64,000 nt of DNA, from contig NC_081413.1 in NCBI RefSeq assembly GCF_030272615.1, positions 163,833,080-163,897,079 of the forward strand, read 5' to 3'. A program made the position numbers and the translations under genes. The stretch is from Cryptomeria japonica. Lineage: Eukaryota; Streptophyta; Pinopsida; Cupressales; Cupressaceae. Below, piece by piece: positions 33,931 to 45,300 of this stretch (the stretch's first letter is position 1; each line of letters starts with the position of its first letter). The notes beneath the pieces were generated by a model. The model saw only the letters and a program-made list of their open reading frames with translations. It was not told the origin of the DNA and searched no databases.

Positions 33931-34488
33931 AGAACTCTAGTTTGCATTCCTTATATTTCTTGCTAACACACCCTTTTGATCAATTCCATAATTTCTCACC
34001 ATGAATTGCTCTTGGAAGGTCATTGTTACATCATGACATACCTTTTATATTAACAAAAAATGCATAAAAATTCATTAATCTTGTGCACATGCTCATATAT
34101 ATATACACACACATATATATAGATATGTATATATATACATATATACATATATATATATATATGTATGCATATATATGTGTATATATATATGTGTGTGTGT
34201 ATATATATATATATAAAAGGTTATATGAATTTGCTTGTATATATTCCTGACATATACTATATGTTGCATTATAGTCTTAAGCCTTTAAGACCATGCATGT
34301 TTATGTTTTTGTTATTGACAAACCTATTTATACTTCAATTACAAGAAATACTTATTATATTATTCGTGCAGGTTCACTGAAAATCATGACATGATATAAA
34401 AAAGGAAGGAGATCAATTTGGAGACACACAATTAGAGTCTCTCATGGGATGTGCTTCACTATTATAGTTTGATCTGGAAGTGACGATA
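33931..34488. other. Intervening DNA with microsatellite
   Basis: No gene seen. A long AT/TG microsatellite occupies 34094-34215. A TTCGTGCAG|GTT word near 34370 looks like a 3' splice site but has no confirmed exon. Confidence 0.5.
34094..34215. repeat. (AT)n/(TG)n microsatellite
   Basis: About 120 bases of TATA, CACA and TGTG dinucleotide runs with few interruptions. Confidence 0.9.
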
Positions 34489-34827
34489 ATTACCAACCAA
34501 GAAGGTATTGTTCTTGAATGTGTAAAAGAAATGACCAATACAAATTATGTCAAACCAAATGTTGAGCTACTTGTTAGCATTGATGGATCATGTAATGTGT
34601 AATTGGGGCCTTCACCTATACCCATCAAACAATGGTCTATTACTGACATGCAAAGTGCAGTTGCCAATGTTAAAGAAAATTGCATGTAAATTTTACTTGT
34701 AACAATCAAGTGGGAAATCTTTCCTAGCAATTTGATGATATGGTTGGTTGGAGTTATCGATGCAAAGAGAAAGGGACTATGAACCATTTTATTCAAGGAG
34801 GAAGAAGCTGAAGTTGTGCAATGGTGA
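34489..34827 (+). pseudogene. Decayed reading frame of unknown origin
   Basis: One frame of 113 codons is open except for three internal stops and has normal amino-acid composition: ITNQEGIVLECVKEMTN, KPNVELLVSIDGS, IKQWSITDMQSAVANVKEN, MIWLVGVIDAKRKG, then EEEAEVVQW before a final stop. No retrotransposon motif is recognised. It stops three bases before the start of LTR F. It could be a relic host exon or part of an unrecognised element; the assignment is open. Confidence 0.35.
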
Positions 34828-34830
34828 AAA

Positions 34831-35056
34831 TGTTGGCAATTGACACTCATCCGGTAAGGTTCATGGCATTATGGGTTGTCATTGATGACAACTCATTATC
34901 TCAGGGTAAATGGTTTCATAGTTTGGTTAACCGACATACATTGCACTCAACTGGTATTGGTATTCACATTGATTTACACTGGCACCGGTATTCACTTCAT
35001 ACCCGACTAAGTCCTGATCCTAGTAACATGTCCAGATCCTGGTAATGTGTATATGG
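34831..35056 (+). repeat. LTR F, left part (copia-type), split by element C
   Basis: Starts TGTTGGCAATTGACACTC, with a GTCATTGATG word further in, resembling the start of element C's LTR. It ends at the TATGG duplication and continues at 41596. Confidence 0.65.
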
Positions 35057-36115
35057 TGTTGGTATTTTGGTATGGTTTTGTCATTGCTGTCAACACCTAA
35101 TAAACAATTATCAACTCTGGCACTTTGGAGAATCAACAACATTCACCTGCAAGCAAGTGACTCATGCACAGTCACCGATATCTAATACACTGGCAAGGTA
35201 TAATGATCACCAGCACTTGGAATGATATGGAAAACACATGGTTATGTCGAAGAAATCATTTGGACATCTTGTCTTAGAGTTTTGTTTATAGGTATATTCA
35301 TATTTGCATATTTTCTATTACCGACAAATAGGTCCAGGGTTACACCAGTAGGTTTTATCTTTTCTAGATCAACATGGTATGCTATGGAGATGATTAATTA
35401 TTGTTGTAAATGCATTAAGCCGACATGTTCAATCGGTTATTACATCGGATATTGTATTGTTTGTAAAATACTTTTTGTTGTAATATCTTGTAGAGTTGAC
35501 CTACTAAAATTGGTCTTAGGTTATGGTATAAATGTAAGATCTTATTTGTAAGATCAAATGTGGAATGCGAAAAAGGATTGTGTGAAGGTATATGTGAGAA
35601 TAAGCAGAGCTATACATGCAGACATCATTTGAAGATTGAAGGAGGGTTTTTGTGAAGACAATCAAAACTACACTGGTACTGGATCTAGCATATGAAGATG
35701 CTATTTTTTGTAGTACATTCTTATTGGATTTAACCATCCAACTGTCAGTGTGACTCCCATTTTGTGATTGAGCAGTGAGCTCTAGGCGGTTGGCCTTTCT
35801 GCATGTGCAGACCCAATTTATGTACACTTACTATCTACAATAGTATCATCTAATTGTGTGTAAGGTTTCCCACCATGGTTTTTCCCCTTACAGGGTTTCC
35901 ACGTACAAATATTGGTGTTATGTGTTGTGGATGACTTTGTGTTTATGTTTCATGCACTAATCCTTACCAGTATAGCAATTAACTATTAAAACTGTCTACT
36001 GGCATATTGAAGTGGTTTACCGGTATTAAGCATTAAGTTGGCTAAGTCATTTTTGGTTTGAATTTATTAGACAACTGATTCACTCCCCCCTCTCAGTTGT
36101 CTCTGGGACCTAACA
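35057..36115 (+). repeat. 5' LTR of element C
   Basis: TGTTGG...CTAACA, 1059 bp. Close to the end is a CACTCCCCCCTCTCAGTTG run and near 35894 the CCACGTACAAATATTGG word. Several short open frames inside are not genes; they recur in the 3' LTR by homology. Confidence 0.93.
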
Positions 36116-36117
36116 AT

Positions 36118-36129
36118 TGGTATCAGAGC
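36118..36129 (+). other. Primer binding site, tRNA-iMet type
   Basis: TGGTATCAGAGC, two bases after the LTR, the standard plant copia site complementary to the initiator methionine tRNA 3' end. Confidence 0.93.
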
Positions 36130-36171
36130 CTAGTCCTCTTTTGCAGAAGTTTAATAGCTTGAGGAGATCCA

Positions 36172-37240
36172 ATGTCTACTAATTATTTTAGGAAGGACAA
36201 TCCTAAACTTGATGGAACCAACTATGGCATATGGAAGATCAAAATGGAGACACATCTAAATTGCATTGGAAAAGATATCTGGGATGTTACAAAGAATGGT
36301 TATACTATTGTTGTAAAAGGTCAGCCTAGTCCAGCTAACTCAACTAAAGATGAGGAAAATGATTGCAAAGCAAGAGAAGCACTTTTGAGCGCATTATCAG
36401 ATCAACAAATCATGGGACTATCAGATAGGTCTACTGCTAAAACTATATGGGATCATTTGGAAACATTGAATGACAGAGATTCCACAGTCAAAATTGCAAA
36501 ACTTGAAAGCTTCTAGGTCAGGTATGAACATCTGAAAATGGAAGAAGATGAAGAGAATTTGTGCTTTTATGGAAAGAGTAAATGAAATTGTTTTGGGTAT
36601 TAAATGTTGTGGAGGAACCTTAAGTGAGGATGAAATTGTTTCAAAAGTTTTGAGAGGACTGCCACCGACATATAAAATTAAAGTCACTGCTATAAGTGAG
36701 CTAAGAACAATGCCTAATACATCAGTTACTAGGGATACGTTAATTGGGAAACTTTCGGCTTTTGAAATTGAAGAATTTGGTCTTGTTCCTACTATAAAGA
36801 CAAATTTTGCCTTTAAAGCATCAACATCATCTGCTCCATCATTTGACAAATCTGATTGGAAAGCCTTTTATGCAAGAGAACTTGAAGAACTTGAAGCACT
36901 ATTTGCAAGGAAAATGCCTAAAGGTCCAGTTGGAAGTAAGTATGAAGGTAAAGAACCCTTTAAATGTTTTAACTGCAATAAGATTGGTCATATGGCTTCA
37001 AGATGCCCTGATAGACATGCTAGACTAAGAGAAGAAGCTAGAAGAACATACAAGCCTAACCCTGAATATCAGAGATACAAATTTAAGAAGAATAAAGACA
37101 AATCTTGTTACATTGCTGATGAAGGTGTGACTGATGATTCTGATGAGGATTCAACAGACAATAGATGGGTTTTTGTTGCTATAATAGAAGATCAACCGAC
37201 ACCTCCCACTCAACCGGTAGTACAGGCCTTGGCAGCTAAA
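36172..37240 (+). pseudogene. gag: gag of element C
   Basis: Gag would coat and package element RNA. The ATG at 36172 gives MSTNYFRKDNPKLDGTNYG and WKIKMETHL, the usual copia Gag opening. A TAG lies at 36514 and a one-base frameshift follows near 36560. The second frame then reads RVNEIVLGIKCCGG, VLRGLPPTYKIKV and the zinc knuckle CFNCNKIGHMASRCP (C-x2-C-x4-H-x4-C) near 36966. A Lys-rich then acidic stretch leads into protease. Confidence 0.92.
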
Positions 37241-37600
37241 GTTGAAGTAAAGGATGAATGGATCATTGATTCAGGATGCTCACATCATATGATAGGAGAC
37301 AAAGGTAAATTCTTGAACTTTAAAGAATACAATGGAGGCTTAGTGAGATTTGGAGATGACAAAGCTTGATCAATCAAAGGTAAGGGTACAATATCTCTTG
37401 ATGGTATGCATAACACTGACAATGTTTAGTATGTTGAAGGATTAAAGCATAATCTTTTGAGTGTTGGTCAATTAGTTGAGAAAGGATTTCAGTTACAATT
37501 CAAAAATGGAAAATGCAAAATCATGAATAGAACTAGTTTGGAAATTGTAACTGGTAATCAGGCTAGAGGTAATATCTTTCATTTGAATAACAATGAAAAG
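37241..37600 (+). pseudogene. pol: Aspartic protease of element C
   Basis: WIIDSGCSHHMIGDKGKF contains the catalytic Asp-Ser-Gly (near 37267), followed by the flap region and GLKHNLLSVGQLVEKG, the usual C-terminal protease block of copia elements. Stops at 37367 and 37426 break it. Confidence 0.9.
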
Positions 37601-38824
37601 ACATGCTTAATTGCACATATAGATGAAAGTTGGTTATGGCATAAGGGACTATGTCATGTAAACTTTGATTGCATGGTAAAGATCAGTACTACTAATGCAG
37701 TTAGAGATTTACCTAAAATTGTCAAACTTTAGAATACAGTATGTAAGGAATGTCAATTTGGAAAACAAGTTAGAGCTAGTTTCAAAAGTATTCCAGAAAA
37801 ATCAAATAATCCTCTTGATTTGATTCACACTGATTTATGTTGTCCAGCTAGAACTAAAAGCTTACAAGGTGATAGATATTTCATGCTAATCATTGATGAC
37901 TATTCTAGAATGTGTTGGGTTACTTTTCTCAGAGAAAAACTAGAAGCACTTGGAAAGTTCAAACTGTTCAAAGCAATGGTAGAAAATGAAACCAGTAAGA
38001 AAATCAAATGTTCAAGATCAGATCAAGGAGGTGAATTTACATCAAAGGAATTTAATAAATTCTATGAAGTGAATGGAATCGGAAGACAGCTATCAGCACC
38101 TTGGACACCACAACAGAATGGAGTTGATGAAAGGAAAAACAAAACTATCTTGGATGCAGCAAGAAGTATGTTATCAGAAGAAAACCTACCACATGTATAT
38201 TGGAGAGAAGCAGTCAGTACAATGATCTATACATTCAACAAAGTTCACATCAAAAGTGAAACTAGTAAAACCCCTCATGAACTATGGTTTGGTAATACTC
38301 CTACTCTTAAGTATTTCAGAATTTTTGGAAGTAAATGTTATGCAAGAAGAGATGCATATATTGGAAAATTTGATCCTAGAAGTGATGAAGGAATATTTCT
38401 TGGCTATTCATCTAAGAGGAAGGCATATATATGTTTTAACAAAAGATTGCAGAAAATTGTTGAAAGTACAAATGTAAAGATTGATGAACAATTCAGAGGA
38501 ACTTCAAGGTATATAGACTCTGAACCGGCAACAGAAATTTTGGCAAATGAGCCTACTCAAAATCCACCGGTACAGAATGAAGATCCAGTTACCCCGGTAT
38601 CATCTAAGGATTCCACAGTAATTGAGGAACAACAACAAACAAAGACACCCCAGTATGTAAGACTGAATCATTCTGAAGATCAGATAATTGGAATTAAGTT
38701 TAAAGGAGTTATGACAAGAGGAAGATTGGAAAATGAAGAGGTATGTCTTATTTCTCAAATTGAACCATCATTTATTAATGAGGCATGTGAAGATACATTT
38801 TGGATTAAAGCTATGGAAGAATAA
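37601..38824 (+). pseudogene. pol: Integrase of element C
   Basis: Zinc-binding block: WLWHKGLCHVNFDCM then CKECQFGKQ, with the CxxC pair. Core: LIHTDLCCPA (first Asp), SRSDQGGEFTS (second Asp) and WTPQQNGVDERKNKTI (Glu), all catalytic residues kept. The C-terminal part reads PHELWFGNTPTLKYFRIFG, CYARRD and DPRSDEGIFLGYS, as in other copia integrases. One TAG lies near 37730, and a TAA at 38822 separates it from RT. The order integrase before RT defines Ty1/copia. Confidence 0.93.
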
Positions 38825-39630
38825 TTAGAACAAATTGAGAAGAACACTTGGACATTAGTTCCCCGGCCTAAAGATAAAAATGTAATTGGAACCAAATGGA
38901 TATTTAGAAACAAACTTAATGAAGCTGGTAAGGTTGTCAGAAATAAAGCAAGACTAGTGTGTAAGGGATATTCTCAGAAGGAAGGAGTTGATTACAATGA
39001 AACCTTTGCACTGGTAGCTAGAATTGAGGCAGTCAGATTATTTTTGGCTTTTGCAGCATACAAGAACTACAAAGTTTATCAAATGGATATTAAATGTGCA
39101 TTTTTGAATGGAGATCTTGAAGAGGAAGTATACATTGAACAACCTAATGGATTTTCTTTGATAGGTGACAATGATATAGAAGTATTTGTTGATGATATAA
39201 TCTTTGGAGGAGAAGATGGATTATGTAAAGAATTTTCTATTAAAATGTAGTAAGAATTTGAAATGTCTATGATTGGAGAAATAAAATTCTTTTTAGGATT
39301 GCAGATCTCACAGACTGATAAAGGTATATTCTTAAGTCAATCCAAATACTTAAAAGAATTACTAAAGAAACTTGGGATAGAGAACTCTAAACCGGTAAGC
39401 ACACCTATGACAACAAATGACAAATTATCACAAAGGGATGAATCTACACCTGTTAATCCAACTAGATAAAAATCTATGATAGGAGGTTTACTGTATTTGA
39501 CACAAACCAGACCTGATATTATGAATGCAGTATGTATTGTTTCAAGATTTCAAAGTAATCCTAGAGAAAATCATGAATCAGCAGTAAAAAGGATTTTCTG
39601 GTATTTACAAGGCACTATAAATCTTGGATT
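38825..39630 (+). pseudogene. pol: Reverse transcriptase of element C, internally deleted
   Basis: NTWTLVPRP, GTKWIFRNKLNEAGKVVR, ARLVCKGYSQKEGVDYNETF, VYQMDIKCAFLNGDLEEEVY and EQPNGFSL appear in order. The reading then jumps directly to IEVFVDDIIFGG near 39175. In copia RTs about 55-60 residues, including the KLKKALYGLKQAPRAWY block, normally lie between these points, so roughly 170 bases are missing, in frame. After FVDD come MIGEIKFFLGLQ, PVSTPM and MIGGLLYLTQTRPDI. Stops occur near 39248 and 39467. Confidence 0.92.
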
Positions 39631-40138
39631 GTGGTACCCTAGAGATGAAAACTTTGAATTATGTGCATACATAGATGCAAATTGGGCAGGAGATGTGGAT
39701 GATAGAAAAAGAACCATAGGCGGAGCATTCTTTCTTGGAAATAGATCAGTCTCTTGGTTGAGTAAGAAACAAAGTTGTACATCTTTATCAACAACAGAAT
39801 CAGACTATGTTGCAGCAGCAACTAACTGTACACAGGTACTATGGCTTAAACAAATGTTGAAAGACATAAAGGTAAAATGCAAGGAACCTATTACTGTCTA
39901 TTGTGATAACACTACAGCAATTGATATATCTAAGAATCCAGTATTACATTCTAAAACCAAACATGTTTCTATCAAACTAAATTTTCTAAGGGAAAATGTT
40001 GAAGCAAAGGAGATAAAACTGGTTTATGTGAATACCAAAGAATAGATTGCAGATATTTTCACTAAACCTTTGCCTAAGGAAACTTTTGAATATCTCAAAG
40101 ATCAGCTTGGAGTCATACCACCACCAGTAGAGACTTAG
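39631..40138 (+). pseudogene. pol: RNase H of element C
   Basis: LCAYIDANWAGDVDDRKRT carries the first Asp, SWLSKKQSCTSLSTTESDYV the Glu, VYCDNTTAIDISKNP the next Asp, and IADIFTKPLP near the end is the copia signature, following VNTKE and a TAG at about 40043. The reading ends at the stop at 40136. Confidence 0.92.
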
Positions 40139-40515
40139 ACAGTTGATATTTGTCATCAACCAATGGAATTAAGAAAGAAATCTTTATTCTGGTCTTTGAT
40201 GGGAAGATACTTCTCAGGGGGAGTAGTTGGCATAATGAATTGATTGGTATTTTTTATATGAGCTTGGATTTTATTATAACTTTGGCATTTGACGTCAAAG
40301 TGGGAGAGATATGGTATGGAAAAACTTTAAAAAACACAAGGAAAACACATGTTGCTCCCAGGGGGAGAGTTTGTTGTTTGGGAGAGATTATTACTCTCTA
40401 TATCTGTATTTTGATTTCTAGTTATCATCTTTTTTGGAGATTGTTGGTTTTTGGTATTTAGCATTTCTGTTTTGGCACTTTGATGATTTTTCTATCTTGT
40501 GTTGCCATCAATGCC
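40139..40515 (+). other. 3' untranslated region of element C
   Basis: No gene. It holds two G-rich purine words, CAGGGGGAG near 40216 and 40361, that copy the style of the terminal polypurine tract. Confidence 0.7.
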
Positions 40516-40527
40516 AAAGGGGGAGAT
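40516..40527 (+). other. Polypurine tract of element C
   Basis: AAAGGGGGAGAT immediately before the TGTTGG of the 3' LTR. Confidence 0.88.
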
Positions 40528-41590
40528 TGTTGGTATTTTTGTATGGTTTTGTCATTGATGTCAACACCTACTAAACACTTATCAACTCTGGCACTTTGGA
40601 GAATCAACAACATTCATCGGTAAGCAAGTGACTCATGCATAGTCATCGATATCTGGTACACCGGCAAGATATAATGATCACCGACACTAGGAATGATATG
40701 GAAAACACATGGTTATGTCGAAGACATCATTTGGACATCTTGTCTAGGAGTTTTTTTAATAGGTATATTCATATTTGCATATTTGTCGTTACTAGCAAAT
40801 AGGTCCAGGGTTACACTGGTAGGTTTTATCTTTTCCAGATCAGCATGGTATGCTATAGAGATGATTAATTATTGTTGTAAATGCATTAAGCCGACATGTT
40901 CAATCAGTTATTACATTGGATATTTTATTGTTTGTAAAATGTTTTTTATTGTAATATCTTGTAGAGCCGACATACTAAAATTGGTCTTAGGTTATGGTAT
41001 AAATGTAAGGTCTTATTTGTAAGATCAAATGTGGAATGCGAAAAAGGATTGTGTGAAGGTATATGCAAGAATAAGTAGAGATATACACATAGACATCATT
41101 TGAAGATTGAAGGAGAGTTTTTGTGAAGATAATTAGAACTACACCGGTACTGAATCCAGCATATGAAGATGCTATTTTGTGCAGTACATTCTTATTGGAT
41201 TTAACCATCCAACTGTAGTCAGTGTGACTCCTATTTTGTGATTGAGCAGTGAGCTCTAGGCTGTTGGCCTTTCTGCATGTGCAGACCCCATTTATGTACA
41301 CTAACTATCTGCAGTAGTATCATCTGATTGTAGGTAAGGTTTCCAACCATGGTTTTTCCCCTTACAGGGTTTCCACGTACAAATATTGGTGTTATGTGTT
41401 GTGGATGACTTTGTGTTTATGTTTCATGCACTAATCCTTCCCGGTATAGCAATTAACTATTAAAACTATCTACCAACATATTGAACTGGTTTACTGGTAT
41501 TAAGCATTAAGTTGGTTAAGTCATTTTTGGTTTGGATTTATTAGAGAACTGATTCACCCCACCCCTCTCAGTTGTCTCCGGGACCTAACA
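40528..41590 (+). repeat. 3' LTR of element C
   Basis: TGTTGG...CTAACA, 1063 bp, collinear with the 5' LTR; followed by the target duplication TATGG. Confidence 0.93.
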
Positions 41591-41595
41591 TATGG

Positions 41596-42339
41596 AACCC
41601 GATAATGGATAGGACCTGGCTAAGGAAATCTTTTGGTCCCGATTCTGTCTTCATGGATTTTGGTGGTAACGTGTGATGGCCAACATGGTCATTGGATTTA
41701 TGTTCGATTTTTATTATGTTCTAGAAGTAGACTTGTTTCTATTTCTTGTTGAAGCCGACATGGTTAAGTTAGAAGGATATTTAAGAAGATCACTTCAGTG
41801 ATAGATAATATATGTGTTAGATGGTATATGAGCTCTTGATTGTGAATATTTTAGTGAGTTTTGGTATGTGATTGGAAGCGATTATGTGCAGTTTCACGTG
41901 CAAAGCTTAACTGGTAGTAGAATAGAGTATCAAACAACCGGTATACGGAGAAGGATATAAGAGCATTCACCGATATACAAAGAAGGATATAAAAGCATTC
42001 ACCGAAACTTATCCAGCATGGTTTTATGTTATTTAGAAGTTCATTTTCATTTGTAAACACTTGTAAGTGTTTTGTAAGTCAGTGAGACTTCCTATATTTT
42101 GTGTTTGAGCAGTGAGCTCTAGGCGGTTGGTGTTTCTGCATGTGCAGACCCTCTTATGTAATATCTCCATACCTTGATCAAGTATATAGATATTGTGGGT
42201 ACCAACCCCGTCGTAGTTTTTCCCTTTGTAGGGTTTTCCACGTATAAAACTTGGTGTTATGGCATTGCCTTTCATTGTATTATTTTGTGTGTGCATTCTA
42301 ATTTTATTTACTATTAACCAATTAATAAGGAATAAGTTC
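41596..42339 (+). repeat. LTR F, right part, cut off by element D
   Basis: Continues 34831-35056. It shares with element C's LTR the GCAGTGAGCTCTAGGCGGTT word, the GTGCAGACCC word and a GGGTTTTCCACGTATAAAAC word. The expected U5 end (pyrimidine run and CTAACA) is absent, consistent with element D being inserted at 42339/42340. Confidence 0.65.
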
Positions 42340-42349
42340 TGTAGACACT

Positions 42350-45300
42350 TGTAGTACCCTTGCCTTAATCAATTTCTAATCTCATTTTGACCTTGGTTAG
42401 TTTATCATAATATAATGTTATAGTGAGATGTTTTGATTTTGTGCATACCTATTAATGTGATTTTCGCACCAATTTGTATGCAAGTTTATTAGTTCTCCTA
42501 TTTCGTGTTATTAATCTCGGGCTAACACTTTCATTAAGTATATATATGTATGCATGTATGACTCTTGGTTGCAGGAGATTTCAAGTACAATACCGCATGG
42601 GTGCGAGGTTCGTCTCCACTTGGATTCGCAGGTTTGAGTGTACCTCTTTGGTCCTTAGAATTTGGATTAGGTAGTTATAAGATCCTCGTTTGACCATAGT
42701 CATGCTCAAGTGAGCATCGTCAGTCATCGTCAGTATTCCCTTTGATTGGGTAGGCAGGTCGTTTGTCTGTTTGGCTTTCTTGGGTTGTGTGTTTGTGTGT
42801 GGTTAAATTGAGTAATTAATCCTTAGTATTTAATTTGATTTAATGTTTATTTTCGCATTAGTATTTTGGGGACTAAATTAAATAGGCTCCTGTTTTATGT
42901 GATTAATAGTTAATTGAATTGCTCAATTCAGGTTGGTAGCAAGTTCAATTAAATGGTTAATTTTAATGTTAAATTTATTATGTTTATGTTGTTGGAAAAG
43001 AAAGATTTAAATTTAATTGAAATAGAATTAATTTAATCTTGTTGGCTTTTTGAAATAGAAAGGTTAATTTCAGTTATTTGAGAAAATCAATTTTTTTAAT
43101 TTGAAAAGCAAGTTTAGTTTATTGATATAGTTTAAAAGAATAGTTTTTGTGATTTATTTGAAAAAAATAAAATTTTAAATCAAAAATAAATTTTTTGTCC
43201 AACTTCTCCCATTTAACCTAGGTTTTTGGAAAAATATGGGAGGTTGATTTTTTTTGGAAAATATTTTTGGATGGAAAATTTGGGGATTTTGGGAGGAGAA
43301 GAAATTTCTTGAGCCTGCAGGTTGGGCTCCTCACTAAATCTTTTCCAGGATTGCTATATGAGGTAAGATTCTAGTTTATATCTTTGGTTTCTTTGTTTAT
43401 CAGAGTTTGTTTCTTTTTTCAGAAGTTTATTTGGAGAAAATGAAAGAAGTTGTAGATTAATCTCTGAAATTAAATTCTCCTTGCTCCCTTTCCACTCTCC
43501 AGATTGAATTTTGGTTGTTCTCAATAAACTTTGTTAAAATCTCCATTGAATGCTCTCTTTTTTAAGTTTTAATTTGGAGAAATTAGTTGTTTTAGTCAAG
43601 TTTGGTAGAAGGGTTTGGATAAATGGATTTTAATCCTTCTTATTTTGCCAATCTAGTGTTTGTTTTTAAGAAATTCTTCCCTTCCTTGGATCTGGGCTTT
43701 CAAAAAAAAATAAAAAAATGTAAATTTAAGAAATCTTATAGTTTTTTGGAAAAAAAATATTTTTCTTAAAGTCTCTAGGAGACTAGTTTTTTTGACTGTG
43801 TGCATTTCACAGTAATTAATTTTTATTTTTTTTAAATAAAAAATATATAATAACCCACGTGGCGAGGAATAAACCCCCACCACAGGGAGGTAGCACGCTA
43901 CCAAGGGTAGCAACTGCTACCATTTGGTAGCAGCGCTACCAATGGTAGCGAACTGCTACCAAATGGTAGCAATGCTACCAATGTCCTCCCCCCCCTCCCC
44001 CCCGCCCCCCTTTTTCCATTTTGTAAAATTGCTTCTTTTAAATATTTCTTTTATTAAAAAAATATATAATATGATAAATTAAATTTGGGGTTTTTAAAAT
44101 GTGTAATTTTTATTAAGTTTTAATTAATATATTTCATTATTATATATTAATTATTAATTATTAATTAATGTATATTTTAAATATATGTTAATCGTGATTA
44201 TATATATATATATAATTAATAATTAATTTATTAATTTTGTTATTAATTATTAATTGTTTATATTTTAATAATCGCGAATTAATAAATACATAGTAATTAA
44301 TATTTAAATTTGATATTTTTATATATGCGTAAGGAAATAATTATTAAGTTGGGAATGGACTATCTTTATTTGGGTTCCTTATATGTATATGTTTCCTTGA
44401 TCTGTATAGTGTAACTGGGCTCTGGGAAAGACGAATTTGGAGAGATTGTTTTCGAGCCAATATGAGAATGAAGTTTTATTTTAGGAATAAATATCATATT
44501 TTTTTGGTTAATGTCTATTTAATTTAATTCATGTGAATTTGGTTTAAGAACTCATAATGGCGTATTTATGTATGTTCGATGCTAATGAACCTTAGAGAGT
44601 TAGAAAACCAAGAACAATCTGTACCTAGTTGAGGTAGATAACTTCAATCTAACTTAGATCATTTAGAAAACTTGATCAACATTTAATGTTTAAATCAATA
44701 TGGGAAAAGATTGTATCTACCAATTGTTGCCTATGCAAGTTTAAGTTTTGTATTCGCTTTTTCTTAAGTAATGGCAAGACCTTGTTTTGTTTGATTGGAC
44801 CCTATCATATGGTTGATTTGGGATACCTGTTTCTGTCCTCGATCTCAAGTTTGACTGTTGTTTTGTTGAGCTGTTGTAATTGGGCATATCCTTTATGGAG
44901 GTGTCAAATGATGTTTTATGGTTGACCATAGCTGGTCAGGTCTCTAGTTAGAGTACCATCTGTCAGTACACCTCATCTGAAGTTGTGTTCGACCAAATGA
45001 TTGTTTCCTCCATTTTAAACTCTGGTTGTTGGACCTTGTGTATGTCTATGTTTATGATTCCATTTGAGTATAGTTTAGTGTCATATGAGAAAGTGGCTTT
45101 CAATTGGGGGCCTCACCCAAAGTGGTTGTTGGGTAACCCATCGAAACTGTATCTAATAAGTGATAACCTAATAGCATATTAGAGTGTTAGTTAATGAATC
45201 ACTAAGTAAGATAATTGTGCCTCACACATGGGATGAGTGCTAGTACAGACTCAACATGCTGTAAGAAGGCCTGAGATGGCAAACCATTGTCCTTGTCTTC

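Larger units (their letters stand above)
35057..41590 (+). mobile_element. Element C, full-length Ty1/copia retrotransposon
   Basis: Complete structure: 5' LTR, initiator-Met-type primer site, gag-protease-integrase-RT-RNase H in copia order, polypurine tract and 3' LTR. The target duplication is TATGG (35052-35056 and 41591-41595). By eye the first 330 bp of the LTRs are about 90% identical, so it is not recent. The polyprotein carries one frameshift, at least seven stops and a deletion in RT, so it cannot act on its own. It sits inside the related LTR F. The copia lineage is not settled. Confidence 0.93.

Noticed and set aside
34165-34380. 71-codon frame beginning in Tyr/Ile/Val repeats
   Set aside because: The start lies in the dinucleotide microsatellite; not a credible protein.
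35222-35551. 109-codon frame, repeated at 40693-41022
   Set aside because: Lies inside both LTRs of element C and recurs by LTR duplication only.
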